Of a stretch of DNA of 64,000 bases, positions 26,854-36,766 are shown piece by piece. Origin of the DNA: Enterococcus lacertideformus (GTDB lineage: Bacteria; Bacillota; Bacilli; Lactobacillales; Enterococcaceae); NCBI GenBank assembly GCA_015680865.1, contig JADAKE010000010.1, positions 62,001 to 126,000 on the forward strand. Reading direction: 5' to 3'. Below the pieces are notes generated by a model. It worked only from the letters and a program-made list of their open reading frames with translations, was not told where the DNA came from and did not search any database. The position numbers and the translations under genes are program-made. Numbering within the stretch: the first letter of the stretch is position 1; each line of letters starts with the position of its first letter.

Positions 26854-28897
26854 GTTGGCTGCTAAAAGTTTTTTGCGACAGTCACGAGGTTATCTTGTTT
26901 ACTTTTTTAGCTTAACGCTCTCCACGATGATCTATTATTCTTTTAGTGCTATCACTTATGATCGATTATTGAGTCAACGCACCAATCACGATGATGTATT
27001 CAGTACTTTTTTTAGTATTGTTAGTTGGGTGATTGTAATTGTGCTACTTTTTTTTGTCATCAGTGCAAACCGCTTCTTTTTAAATCGCAGACAAAAAGAA
27101 ATTGGGATTTACCAATTGTTTGGCGTAAAAAAAATGCACATTTCAGTCATATATATGTTAGAAACAATGGCAATTGGGTTATTTGCCTGTGTTTCAGGTA
27201 TTATATTAGGTATTATTTTTTCTAAGTTGTTTTCCATGATTCTAATCCGTATGATGAAAATGAAACTAACTAGTTTGTTCTTCGTTTCCGTGCCATCGAT
27301 TTTTAAAACGATCACATTGCTCTTCCTGATTTTATCTGTGGTTTCTTTATATTCCTTGTGGTTGATTTGGTGTAATCCTACGATGCGAAGTTTTGGCGCC
27401 TATGATCGTACGCAAAGCTTACTGTTACGGATACGAACAAGACATCGTTTATTTGGGACTTTAGGGCTCTTATTGATTTCTAGTGGGTATTTTTTTGCGA
27501 CTCATTATCGTGAATTTGCAACTAAACTGCTTGATTATAGTAGGCAAGATCTTAGACTATCCCTGCTATTGCTTATTATCATTCTTCTTTTTTGTGTGGT
27601 TGGGACCTATCTATTCTTTTGCTTTTCACTTCGTGTACTTATCGATATGCTCAGTCGCTCTAGAGTAAAATATGAAGGGCTTAACTTCTTATTGATTGGG
27701 AATACGCAGATCCATCTTCTTAAAAGTTGGCGAATCAACTCATTGATCACGTTGGTTATTGGCATTTCATTGACCATGATTGGTGGGATGATGAGTGCAA
27801 CTGACATTATATCTAGAGGGGTTGACATGGCTACACCAGTTGCTTATCAGATGGATACAGAAACAGCAAAGAAAATGCAACCGATATTAGCAAGCGAAAA
27901 CCAAACTATCAAAAAAGAAATGACTCTTCATTATAAAGTCATTGGAAGTTACTTTCTTAATAGAGTCGAGGAAATGGCTACAGAAAAAGAATTTCAACTT
28001 GTTAATTTAATCTCAGAAAAAGAATACCATGCCTTTCGGCAATTTAATCCTCGAATGCCTAAGGTTAACTTAACTTCTGATAATAGTACAGTTATATTAG
28101 ACAGTATGAAAAATATTCTTAGAAATTTTTCAATCTATGGATCAACTTTCTATTTACCTAATCAAAGCCTCGATATCCAAGCAACGCTGCCAAGTTTTTT
28201 AGGCGATGATTATATGTGCTATTTTGGACCTACAGCAGTTGTCAGTGATACGGTCTTTGCTAAAGCCCAAGGATTTGATTATCAAGTGGTTAATTGGAAT
28301 GTCCAAGGGGGAGATGAGGAAAAAGTCAACGATCGTTTATCTAAAGAAATAAACCAAAATTTTGAAAATGTTATTTATTATGACTATAAAATCCAAGGAA
28401 ATACTTTAACTGGAACGATACGAAATAATGAACTGAAGGAAGAAACAGCAAGCTCTAATGAGTATAAAGGGGAGGATTCGCGTATGAACTTTGTTTCGCG
28501 TTATCCTATGAGACAGATTTCTGATCGGCGAATCGGAATGATGGCCTATGTTTCGATTTTTATTGGGATGATCGTGATTGTTGCGACAGGAAGCATGTTG
28601 ATGGTGCGCCAATTAGCTGAAGCAGAAGAAGCAAGAGGTAATTACCAGCTGTTGACAAAACTAGGGATTTCTCAAAAGAAAATCAGACGAATGATTTTTG
28701 GACAAAATGCGATTATGTTTTTTCCACCGATTACTCTAGGAAGTATGCATACAATTTTTGCCATCAAAGTATTTACACAATATATAGACACAGCAAATTA
28801 CGGTTTAGCTTATCTTATTTGTAGCTTACTGATCCTGATTTATGTTTTATTTTACTACACCACCAGCCTATTGTATTGCCGGATCATTGAGGAATAA
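26843..28897 (+). CDS. BceB-like ABC transporter permease (FtsX family)
   Basis: A 684-residue permease with ten or so hydrophobic segments. An N-terminal FtsX-like block comes first (helices about 20-40, 60-80, 110-135, 155-175). The middle large extracytoplasmic domain (about 350-540) is the feature that marks BceB-type transporters. A final group of three helices ends near IIEE. The NRRQKEIGIYQLFGVKKMHI stretch between helices is the usual cytoplasmic coupling region. ATG 26843 is chosen with GGGGGAGG upstream. The gene is intact and translationally coupled to the ATPase. The likely role is resistance to bacitracin- or lantibiotic-like peptides. Confidence 0.87.
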   Translation: MLYKLAAKSFLRQSRGYLVYFFSLTLSTMIYYSFSAITYDRLLSQRTNHDDVFSTFFSIVSWVIVIVLLFFVISANRFFLNRRQKEIGIYQLFGVKKMHISVIYMLETMAIGLFACVSGIILGIIFSKLFSMILIRMMKMKLTSLFFVSVPSIFKTITLLFLILSVVSLYSLWLIWCNPTMRSFGAYDRTQSLLLRIRTRHRLFGTLGLLLISSGYFFATHYREFATKLLDYSRQDLRLSLLLLIIILLFCVVGTYLFFCFSLRVLIDMLSRSRVKYEGLNFLLIGNTQIHLLKSWRINSLITLVIGISLTMIGGMMSATDIISRGVDMATPVAYQMDTETAKKMQPILASENQTIKKEMTLHYKVIGSYFLNRVEEMATEKEFQLVNLISEKEYHAFRQFNPRMPKVNLTSDNSTVILDSMKNILRNFSIYGSTFYLPNQSLDIQATLPSFLGDDYMCYFGPTAVVSDTVFAKAQGFDYQVVNWNVQGGDEEKVNDRLSKEINQNFENVIYYDYKIQGNTLTGTIRNNELKEETASSNEYKGEDSRMNFVSRYPMRQISDRRIGMMAYVSIFIGMIVIVATGSMLMVRQLAEAEEARGNYQLLTKLGISQKKIRRMIFGQNAIMFFPPITLGSMHTIFAIKVFTQYIDTANYGLAYLICSLLILIYVLFYYTTSLLYCRIIEE

Positions 28898-29299
28898 AAA
28901 AATATTTTTCTAGAAATAAAAATAGGACCATTATCAAATGGTTTAAAGTATCTATGTATTAATATTTAAAATATAGTGTGGACTATTGTTTTACGCAAAA
29001 ATGTGATGGAGATGTGGTTAACCAAACTACTTTGAATAAAAATAGCTGTATTTGTTAACTTAATAAAAAGGGTAGTGATGATCCGTACTATGGTTCGTTT
29101 CAGTCTTTTTTATTTTTTTATAAAAAATTCTTACGTATTTTAAGATGGCACTTCTAAGGTAATCATCATTTTTTTATAGTTAGTCTAAATTGTGACAAAA
29201 TTGTTAGTAGAAAAGCGATTACTGTTAGTAAAAGAGATGTTGTTTTTTTTAAAGTATAGGTAAAATGATTTTGAGATTCAAATAGGAGGCAACTTTAAG
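28898..29299. other. Intergenic region before the dlt operon
   Basis: No gene is visible. A TTGTTT/TAAAAT pair at about 29249-29275 could be the dlt promoter. No clear terminator follows the BceB-like gene. Confidence 0.4.
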
Positions 29300-29449
29300 A
29301 TGAATAAATGGTGGAACAATCCTCAATTTAGATATTGGGGTACTTTTATTGTAAGAACGTTATTATATAGTGTAATCCTTTTGATGTTGATTTACTTATA
29401 CCATTATAAAAACATTCAAGGTGGATCTTTTATTTATAATGAATTTTAG
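29300..29449 (+). CDS. dltX: DltX, small membrane protein of the D-alanylation operon
   Basis: This 49-codon gene was easily missed because it is short. TAGGAGG at 29283-29289 leads to ATG 29300. The product begins MNKWWNNPQFRYWGTFIVR, has one membrane helix (LLYSVILLMLIYLYHY) and ends GGSFIYNEF. The aromatic F-x-Y-N-x-F end is the conserved DltX tail. It lies immediately before dltA (10 bases), the standard place. DltX is needed for transfer of D-alanine to lipoteichoic acid and acts with DltB and DltD at the membrane. The gene is intact. Confidence 0.9.
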   Translation: MNKWWNNPQFRYWGTFIVRTLLYSVILLMLIYLYHYKNIQGGSFIYNEF

Positions 29450-29459
29450 GAGGTAGACG

Positions 29460-30977
29460 ATGACTATTCATAATATCGTTGAATCAATCGATGACTTTGG
29501 AGTAACAGAGCCAAACAGAATTGTCTATCAGACAAATTTGGTCCAGCATACTTACGGAGAGTTGAAAAAAAACTCAGATACATTAGCAAATTACCTAGAA
29601 GAAAATCTAAAGAAAGAAGGACCGATTGTCGTATTTGGGAATTTAGAGTTTGAAATGCTTGTTTCTTTTCTGGGAGCATCCAAGGCGGGGTATGCGTATC
29701 TACCTATAGAAGAACATACACCAAGTGAAAGGATTGAATCGATTCTTCGTGTCGCCAAACCAGCTTTGATCATTAGTGTCGGAGACTGGTGCCTAGATAC
29801 CTTGCATATTCCTGTCATAACAAAGAAAAAATTAATCTCAATCCTAGCAAAAGAAGTCACTTATGAAGCAAAAAACATGGTGAAAGGCGATGAGAATTAC
29901 TACATTATTTTTACATCTGGAACGACAGGTGAACCTAAAGGTGTGCAAATCAGTCATAATAATTTATTGAGTTTTATTCGTTGGACAATAAAAGAATTTA
30001 ACATTAATGATGGGTTGTGTTTTTTAGCACAAGCTCCTTTTTCATTTGATTTATCTGTTTTTTCTATCTATCCAGCGCTTGTGTCAGGTGGTAGGTTAGA
30101 ACCACTCGAAAAAACAGTGATCCAAGATTTTAAGCAATTATTTTCTGTTTTAACAAATTTGAAACTAGATGTCTGGGTCTCGACTCCTTCGTTTATTGAG
30201 ATTTGTTTGATGGAGCCCACATTTAACGCAGAACAAGTACCGGAACTATCGATCTTTTTATTTTGTGGGGAAGAGTTGACAAAGAAAACGGCTCAAGAGT
30301 TATTGAGACGCTTCCCAAAAGCATATATTTATAATACGTATGGTCCAACTGAGGCAACTGTTGCTGTTTCAAGCATTCAGATCACTCAAAATTTATTAGA
30401 TAAATACGAACGTTTGCCTATCGGTTACGTCAAAGAAGACACGACGGTTGTTGTAGTCAAAGAGGGAGAAATCTTACCAAACAATGAAACTGGCGAGATC
30501 ATAATCTGAGGTCCTAGTGTTTCAAAAGGATATTTAAATAATACGCAAAAAACACAAGCTGCTTTCTTCAAAGAAAATGAACAACAATACTATCATACAG
30601 GAGACGCAGGTTTTTTTACTGAAGAAGGGCTCCTATTCTATGAAGGACGTATTGATCAACAGATTAAACTTCATGGTTATCGAATTGAATTAGGGGATAT
30701 TGAACATGGTCTCTTGTTAGATGAACGAATTAAACAAGCGGTAGTCGTACCTAAATATCAGAAAACGATAGTTCAACAATTAGTTGCTTTTGTTGTGTTA
30801 GAAAAAGAAGTCGAAAGTCCAACTTTCAAATTATCAAAATCAATCAAAGAAAAATTAGCAAATTCAGTTATGGACTACATGATTCCTCAAAAAATCAATT
30901 ATCTTGAACGGTTACCGCAAACAATTAATGGAAAAATTGATCGAAAAAAATTAAGTGCTGAGGTGAATCCTCTATGA
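29460..30977 (+). pseudogene. dltA: D-alanine--D-alanyl carrier protein ligase with one nonsense codon
   Basis: An adenylation enzyme that loads D-alanine onto DltC. The AMP-binding motif FTSGTTGEPKGVQ (about residue 151), YNTYGPTEATV (about 293), YHTGDAG and the C-terminal lysine in NGKIDRKKL are all present. Codon 350 (30507-30509) is TGA between TGEIII and GPSVSKGYLNN, where the family has arginine, so CGA to TGA is likely. The frame otherwise runs cleanly for 505 codons. The truncated product lacks the mobile C-terminal subdomain and its catalytic lysine. Together with the broken dltB this should abolish teichoic-acid D-alanylation. Confidence 0.93.
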
Positions 30978-32180
30978 GTTTTCCACATATGATCCCTTAT
31001 GCCGAACCTTATTATTTTCTACTATTAGTCGTTGGTTTGCTGCCTATTATTTTATCGTTATTGATTCGTGGGAAAAGATTACCGATTTATCAGACAATCA
31101 TCACTTTGCTTTTTCTGTATATTAGTTTTGGTGGGATCTATTGGCAACAAGGGGTCGCATTGACGGGCTATGTTGTATGGCAAACGTTGTTGGTTTGGGC
31201 TTATTTTTCTTATCGGCAGCGAAAGAATCAAACGCTTTGGTTTTATCTAGCTGTTTTATTCGCTATGTTACCTTTGTTTTTAACAAAAGTAACACCGTTT
31301 TTTGATGATGGCAAAGAGTCACTCTTTGCTTTTCTAGGGATTTCATACCTTACCTTTAAATCTGTACAAATGATCATGGAAATAAGAGATGGGTTAATCA
31401 AAAATTATCAACCTTTTCATTAATGTTCGATTTTTACTCTTTTTTCCAACTATCTCATCTGGACCGATTGATCGTTACAGAAGATTCGAAAAGGATCAAC
31501 TCACTCCACCAACTAGTGAAAAATATGCGGATATGTTAGAAAAAGGAATCCAAAATATCTTTCTAGGTTTTTTATATAAATTTATTATCGGCTATTATTT
31601 GGGACAAGTATTATTACCAATTGTTTCCACTGCTTCTTTACAACATGGTGGGCTTTCTTGGGCATTATTAGGCTATACGTATGTATACAGTATGTACTTA
31701 TTTTTCGATTTTGCTGGTTATAGTTTATTTGCGGTGGGGACGAGTTACTTGTTAGGCTATCATACACCAATTAACTTTAACAAACCCTTTTTATCTTGGA
31801 ATATCAAAGAATTCTGGAACCGTTGGCACATGACATTGTCGTTTTGGTTCAGAGATTATGTTTATATGCGTTTGATGTTTTTTTTGATGAAAAAAAAATG
31901 GTTCAAGAGTAGGATCGTAACTTCCAATATTGGATATTTTGCATTGTTTCTTTTGATGGGCGTTTGGCATGGACTAACGTGGTATTACATTGCGTATGGA
32001 TTATATCATGCAACCTTGATTTGTTTAACGGATGCTTGGTTGCGTTTCAAGAAAAAACACAAAAAACAAATACCATCTAATCGTTTTACCCATGTTTTTG
32101 CAGTCTTTATGACCTTTCAAGCTGTTTGTTTCAGTTTACTGATTTTTTCGGGTTTTTTAGACAAACTTTTTTTTAAGTAA
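30974..32180 (+). pseudogene. dltB: DltB membrane O-acyltransferase (MBOAT), two frameshifts
   Basis: The gene overlaps the end of dltA by four bases. The N-terminal 140 residues are membrane helices. At about 31400-31407 the frame shifts in an A-run after EIRDGLIK. At about 31430-31436 it shifts again in a T-run, after which LLFFPTISSGPIDRYRRF is read. The rest is intact, including the MBOAT catalytic histidine in LLMGVWHGLTWYYIAYG. Two independent indels 25 bp apart would compensate only partly: the intervening stretch (LSTFSLMFDF) resembles normal sequence in its own frame, so the protein needs both repaired. DltB passes D-alanine across the membrane to teichoic acid. Confidence 0.9.
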
Positions 32181-32261
32181 CCAAACGAATTTTTAGGTGA
32201 AAAGTGAAAATAAATTGTTTTTTATTATCAATTAGTCAAACATTTAAGGAGAGATTTTATC

Positions 32262-32495
32262 ATGGAAGAACAAATTTTAGCTATTTTAGAAGAAATCACA
32301 GGAACAGAAGAAGTAAAAAAAGAGCGAGACCTTGATTTATTTGGAGAAGGGTTACTTGATTCACTTGCATCTGTTCAGTTATTGGTGGAATTAGATGGTC
32401 AATTAGATGTGCAGGTGCCTGTTTCTGAATTTGATCGAGAACAATGGGGAACACCAAATAAAATTATTGCACAAGTGCAAGAATTGAAGGGCTAA
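32262..32495 (+). CDS. dltC: D-alanyl carrier protein
   Basis: A 77-residue acyl-carrier-like protein. The phosphopantetheine serine is in GEGLLDSLASVQLL (about residue 37). AAGGAGAG precedes the ATG. The gene is intact, although its loading ligase (DltA) and the membrane acyltransferase (DltB) are broken. An 81-base gap from dltB is normal for the operon. Confidence 0.95.
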   Translation: MEEQILAILEEITGTEEVKKERDLDLFGEGLLDSLASVQLLVELDGQLDVQVPVSEFDREQWGTPNKIIAQVQELKG

Positions 32496-32497
32496 AA

Positions 32498-33766
32498 ATG
32501 AAAAAGAAAATAATTGCTATTTTCGGTCCAATCCTTTTAGCCTTTGGATTAATAGCAGCTTTTTTCACTTCCTCTTACCGTGTCAATCTAGATGACCCAA
32601 ATGTCATAAAAAAGGCTGCTACTTCTATGTCAGAAAATATTTTAAAAGGGGATATCATCAAAAATAAAGCTTTTACAGAAAAGAATTATATTCCTTTCTT
32701 TGGGTCAAGTGAACTAAGTCGAATTAGTCCTTTTCACCCGTCTGTGCTAGCAGAAAAATACCATCGAGATTACCAACCATTCTTATTAGGTGCCCCTGGT
32801 ACTCAATCATTGAGTCAGTATTTGATGATGCGTTCAGTAGGAGAGAGTCTAAAAAACAAAAAAGTTGTGTTTGTTATTTCACCACAATGGTTTGTAAAAG
32901 GTGGCGTAAAAGAGGACTATTTCAATACTTATTATTCACAATTGCAGACGTTGGATTGGTTGTTTTCATTGAAAAAAATCACGCCTGCTGATCGTTATTT
33001 AGCAAAACGTTTATTAATGTTTCCAATTGTTAAAAAAGATGAACAATTAACTGATATATTAAAAATGATTGATGCTGGTCAACTGCCATCAGAAGCTAAA
33101 ATTAATAAGTTACGCATGAATTGGAATATTCTAAAAAGAGAAGACGAGCTATTTAGTTCGATTGGATTGAAAAGTAAGCAAGAAGAAATTGAACATGCCA
33201 CAAAGTATCTACCAGATAAGTATCAAGAAAAAAATCTCATAGATTTGGCAGAAAAAATTGGGAAAAAAGAGACGACGAATAATCCCTTTGAAGTAAAAAA
33301 TAGTTTTTATAGTGAACGTATTCGTCTACGCTTGCCTCAATTGAAAGATTCACAAAAAAATTGGAATTACTGTTTTTCACCAGAGTTTTCGGATTTTCAA
33401 CTAGTTTTACATCAATTGGCTCAAGAACATGCAGAGGTTTTATTTATTATCCCTCCTGTGAATCAAAAATGGAGTGAGTATACGGGGCTATCTCAGAAGA
33501 TGTTGCAAGAATTTGCAAAGAAAATTAAATTCCAATTGAATAGTCAAGGATTCAACCGTATAGCAGATTTTACAAAAGTGGCTAATCAACCCTACTTTAT
33601 GGAAGATACCATCCACCTTGGTTGGAAAGGCTGGCTAGCAGCAGATCAACAAATCAAGCCATTTTTAGAAAATAAGCAGACAACAAGTCATTACCAATTA
33701 GATCCTTCATTTTATAGTAAAGCTTGGCAAGAATTTTTGCCAAGCAAGTTAAAAGAACTGGAATAG
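32498..33766 (+). CDS. dltD: DltD, teichoic acid D-alanylation protein
   Basis: A 422-residue extracytoplasmic SGNH-type hydrolase anchored by one N-terminal helix (IIAIFGPILLAFGLIAAFF). The nucleophile serine is in FFGSSELSR (about residue 70), and the Asp-His pair is in MEDTIHLGWKGW near residue 370. It starts two bases after dltC stops. The gene is intact. It would complete transfer of D-alanine to lipoteichoic acid but lacks working partners. Confidence 0.94.
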   Translation: MKKKIIAIFGPILLAFGLIAAFFTSSYRVNLDDPNVIKKAATSMSENILKGDIIKNKAFTEKNYIPFFGSSELSRISPFHPSVLAEKYHRDYQPFLLGAPGTQSLSQYLMMRSVGESLKNKKVVFVISPQWFVKGGVKEDYFNTYYSQLQTLDWLFSLKKITPADRYLAKRLLMFPIVKKDEQLTDILKMIDAGQLPSEAKINKLRMNWNILKREDELFSSIGLKSKQEEIEHATKYLPDKYQEKNLIDLAEKIGKKETTNNPFEVKNSFYSERIRLRLPQLKDSQKNWNYCFSPEFSDFQLVLHQLAQEHAEVLFIIPPVNQKWSEYTGLSQKMLQEFAKKIKFQLNSQGFNRIADFTKVANQPYFMEDTIHLGWKGWLAADQQIKPFLENKQTTSHYQLDPSFYSKAWQEFLPSKLKELE

Positions 33767-33792
33767 TACGAAGACTGAGGAAACATGAGGGA

Positions 33793-33833
33793 CTCCCTAA
33801 AAATTGTACGTGAAAACAACAATTTTTAGGGAG
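33793..33833 (+). terminator. Hairpin after dltD
   Basis: CTCCCTAAAAATTGT pairs exactly with ACAATTTTTAGGGAG around an 11-base loop. The following T-run is weak. Confidence 0.65.
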
Positions 33834-33848
33834 ATTTATGTATTATTA

Positions 33849-34019
33849 TGAAAGAGCATTCAAAATGTAATAAAAGAATATCTTAAAGGCTCCCCTGAGC
33901 GGACGGACATTAGCAAAAAAATATGCCTATTGTCCAACATATTGATTTACAATTGGACAGCTTAATAACACGAGATTCTAGCTTTTTTGTACAAGAAAAA
34001 AACGATAAATGGAAAAAGA
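33849..34019 (+). mobile_element. IS3-family (IS150-type) orfA remnant
   Basis: Read across frames, ATGAAAGAGCATTCAAAA, then IKEYLKGSPERTDISKK, SNILIYNWTA and a KKKTINGKRKVY tail follow the order of the helix-turn-helix protein OrfA of IS3-type elements. Stops and indels break it. No orfB and no terminal repeats are visible. The last part fuses in frame to the upstream extension of the M42 peptidase frame, which explains why that frame seems longer than the gene. Confidence 0.45.
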
Positions 34020-34073
34020 AAAGTTTATAAATGGTATAATCTAGATATCAATAGCAGAAATGAGGGAAATAAT

Positions 34074-35156
34074 TTGGATAAAAAAGAAGAGCAATTATTG
34101 ATAGAGCTAACTTCAGCTAAAGGTGTACCAGGAAACGAGGAAGAGGTTAGAAAAATTTACAAAAACTATGCAAAAGACTTTGCTGATGATATTTTTTATG
34201 ATGGATTAGGAAGTATTATTGCCAAACATGGATCAGGTGGTGGACCTAAAGTTTTTATCTCCGGTCATATGGATGAAGTTGGATTTATGGTTACGAAAAT
34301 CACGGAGAAAGGATTTTTAGAATTTCAAACGCTTGGTGGTTGGTGGGGACAAGTCATGTTAGCGCAACAAGTGGAGATTACCACGCAAGAAGGAAAAGTT
34401 ATCCATGGAGTAATTGGTTCAAAACCCCCACATGTTCTAACTCCACAAGTACGAAATAAACCTTATGATATCAAAGACATGTTTATTGATATCGGTGCGA
34501 CAAGCGAGAAAGAGGTAAAAGAATGGGGCATCCGTCCTGGAGACATGGTTACACCATTTATTGAATATAAGCGAATGAATGGCAGTAAATTTTTATTAGC
34601 TAAGGCTTGGGATAATCGGATTGGAACAGCAGTTTCTTTACGTGTTCTTGAAAATTTAGCAAAAGAAGGACACCCAAATGTGCTTTTTGCTGGTAGTAAT
34701 GTGCAAGAAGAAGTAGGTCTACGAGGTGCACGCACGAGCACGCATTTAGTGAACCCAGATATTGCCTTTGCTTTAGATACTGGGACTGCTGGGGATACGC
34801 CAGGTATGACACCAAAAGAAGCGGACTCGATCTTAGGAAAAGGTCCTCAAATCTTGATCTTTGATGCTTCCATGATCCCTCATAAAAAATTATTGAATTT
34901 TGTTATTGATGTTGCTGAAGAATTGGCGATTCCTTTTCAATATACAGTGATTACTGGTGGAGGAACAGATGCTGGACAAATGCATCTAACAAGAGATGGT
35001 GTTCCATCGGTTGCAATTACGGTACCAGTACGGTATTTACATTCCCATACTTCAATCATTCACGAAGATGATTATTTAAATACAGTTAAATTAGTTACAG
35101 AATTAGTTAAGCGTTTAGATAATGAAACTGTTGAAAAAATCAGGAGTTACGAGTAA
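34074..35156 (+). CDS. M42-family metallo-aminopeptidase (PepA/FrvX type)
   Basis: A 360-residue cytoplasmic di-zinc aminopeptidase. Metal ligands are visible in ISGHMDEVGFM (His-x-Asp), AKAWDNRIG, QEEVGLRGA (catalytic Glu-Glu), ALDTGTAGD and the C-terminal histidine in SHTSIIHEDD. TTG 34074 after GAGGGA gives the family length; the longer frame starts inside an IS remnant. A TATAAT at 34034 could serve as -10. It overlaps the next gene by one base. The gene is intact. Confidence 0.9.
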   Translation: MDKKEEQLLIELTSAKGVPGNEEEVRKIYKNYAKDFADDIFYDGLGSIIAKHGSGGGPKVFISGHMDEVGFMVTKITEKGFLEFQTLGGWWGQVMLAQQVEITTQEGKVIHGVIGSKPPHVLTPQVRNKPYDIKDMFIDIGATSEKEVKEWGIRPGDMVTPFIEYKRMNGSKFLLAKAWDNRIGTAVSLRVLENLAKEGHPNVLFAGSNVQEEVGLRGARTSTHLVNPDIAFALDTGTAGDTPGMTPKEADSILGKGPQILIFDASMIPHKKLLNFVIDVAEELAIPFQYTVITGGGTDAGQMHLTRDGVPSVAITVPVRYLHSHTSIIHEDDYLNTVKLVTELVKRLDNETVEKIRSYE

Positions 35157-35959
35157 TGGAAAAACAGCTCTCAATCTCAGAATATCGAAAAAAAGCAAAA
35201 GTCAGTCTAGCTCAACAATGGGGAGTCAATGCTTGGCTAGTCTTTCTTTCCATCTTTACTGCGGGCTTGATCCAACTATTTTTTGAAAGGTTATTTCCAG
35301 CAAATAGTGACCAGCAACGAATAGTTAGTTTCTTTTTAGAAAATTTTTTCTTGTTTTCTTTTTCTTATGTCTTGTATTATATTGCGTTGGTCGTTGTTCG
35401 TGGCGGACGAGCAAAGACGCCGTTCTTGTTTGCTGTTTTTAAAAAAGAATATTTTGGCGCGATTTTAGCCATTCATTTGTTGAATGTCTTGGTTAATTGG
35501 TTGCTCAATGCACTTGTATTATTACCTGGTTTTTTGATTGGTGGGGTGAATACTTATATACAATTGCTTTTTAATACAAGTTCTACGGGGGAAAGCCTAT
35601 TATCAGGAAGTGTTTTAGATATTAGTTTTATTTTCATCACGTTATTAATGACTTTTATTTCTTTGCTACTAATGAGCATCATTGGCGGACTATTTCAGTT
35701 TGTAGCGTGGACTAAATTTGACTATCCTGATCTTTCCATCATCCAATGTTTACGATATGCTTGGTACTTATTAAAAGGTCGAATTGGGACGTATATTTTG
35801 TTGCAGCTTTCATTTATCGGCTGGTACATTCTGGGAACACTGGCATTGTTTATTGGACTGTTGTGGGTGGTTGCTTATGTGAATGTGACGATCGCTGGTT
35901 TTTATGAACAAGCAAGGATTGAAAAAGAGAATCCCGTTGCCTATTTTTCGCAAACGTAA
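35156..35959 (+). CDS. DUF975-family integral membrane protein
   Basis: A 267-residue protein with about six membrane helices (first at about 27-50, last at about 220-250). The opening SISEYRKKAKVSLAQQWGVN is the family trademark. Function is unknown; members are often beside peptidases in lactobacilli and enterococci. It is translationally coupled to the M42 peptidase (TAATG). The gene is intact. Confidence 0.8.
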   Translation: MEKQLSISEYRKKAKVSLAQQWGVNAWLVFLSIFTAGLIQLFFERLFPANSDQQRIVSFFLENFFLFSFSYVLYYIALVVVRGGRAKTPFLFAVFKKEYFGAILAIHLLNVLVNWLLNALVLLPGFLIGGVNTYIQLLFNTSSTGESLLSGSVLDISFIFITLLMTFISLLLMSIIGGLFQFVAWTKFDYPDLSIIQCLRYAWYLLKGRIGTYILLQLSFIGWYILGTLALFIGLLWVVAYVNVTIAGFYEQARIEKENPVAYFSQT

Positions 35960-36019
35960 ACAAGTAGACATAAAAATAGGGTTGTTATGTTAGGAAAAGT
36001 TTTTGAAGGGGGTTTTATC

Positions 36020-36721
36020 ATGAAATTAACTGTTTTGGGATGCTTAGGAGCATATCCATATAAAAATCAAGGGACGACAAGTTATCTTTTACAATCCGCC
36101 GATTTTCATTTATTGATTGATGTAGGTAGTGCAACATTAGTGAAATTGGAAGAGTATCTTGATCCACTTGCACTTAATGCTGTTATTTTGAGTCATTATC
36201 ATCATGATCATATTGCGGATTTAGGTGTATTGCAATATTATTGGCAGTTACACCCTGAAAAAGAACCAGGGGCTATTTTGCCGATTTATGGTCATACAAA
36301 AGATTCCTTTCATTTTAACGAATTGACCATTCCAGATGTAACGGAGGGACGGGGGTATTTTGAAGCAGAAGAATTAAAAATTGGTCCGTTTTTGATTACT
36401 TTTATGGAAACTATTCATCCTGTTATCTGTTATGCGATGCGGATCGTGGAAGAAACTACCGGGAAAGTATTTGTTTTTACAGGTGATTATGGTTATTTAG
36501 AAAGTTTTGTTAAATTTGCGAAGAATGCAGATTTATTTTTAGCAGATACCTATCTTTTTGCTGGAAATGAACGACACAAAGCACATTTTACTTCAAAAGA
36601 AGCGGGAGAGTTGGCAAAAGCAGCACAGGTCAAAAAATTAGTACTGACCCATTTACCACAATTCGGTGATTTGTCCCAATTGAAACAAGAAGCGCAGGAT
36701 GCTGGGCTACCATCGAAGTAG
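36020..36721 (+). CDS. Metallo-beta-lactamase-fold hydrolase (YhfI-like), C-terminal frameshift
   Basis: The metal site reads SHYHHDHIADL (HxHxDH), with further ligands in TGDYGYLE and LVLTHLPQF. The likely start is ATG 36020 after GAAGGGGG. Near 36700-36706 the frame slips. The expected ending ATIEVELAEVAKQFDI to TAG 36754-36756 is read in another frame, and this frame stops at 36721. Only about 15 terminal residues are changed or lost, so the enzyme may still work. The substrate is unknown; the family includes phosphodiesterase-like enzymes. It precedes lplA by 45 bases. Confidence 0.75.
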   Translation: MKLTVLGCLGAYPYKNQGTTSYLLQSADFHLLIDVGSATLVKLEEYLDPLALNAVILSHYHHDHIADLGVLQYYWQLHPEKEPGAILPIYGHTKDSFHFNELTIPDVTEGRGYFEAEELKIGPFLITFMETIHPVICYAMRIVEETTGKVFVFTGDYGYLESFVKFAKNADLFLADTYLFAGNERHKAHFTSKEAGELAKAAQVKKLVLTHLPQFGDLSQLKQEAQDAGLPSK

Positions 36722-36766
36722 AACTTGCTGAAGTCGCTAAACAATTTGATATTTAGGAGGAAGACA

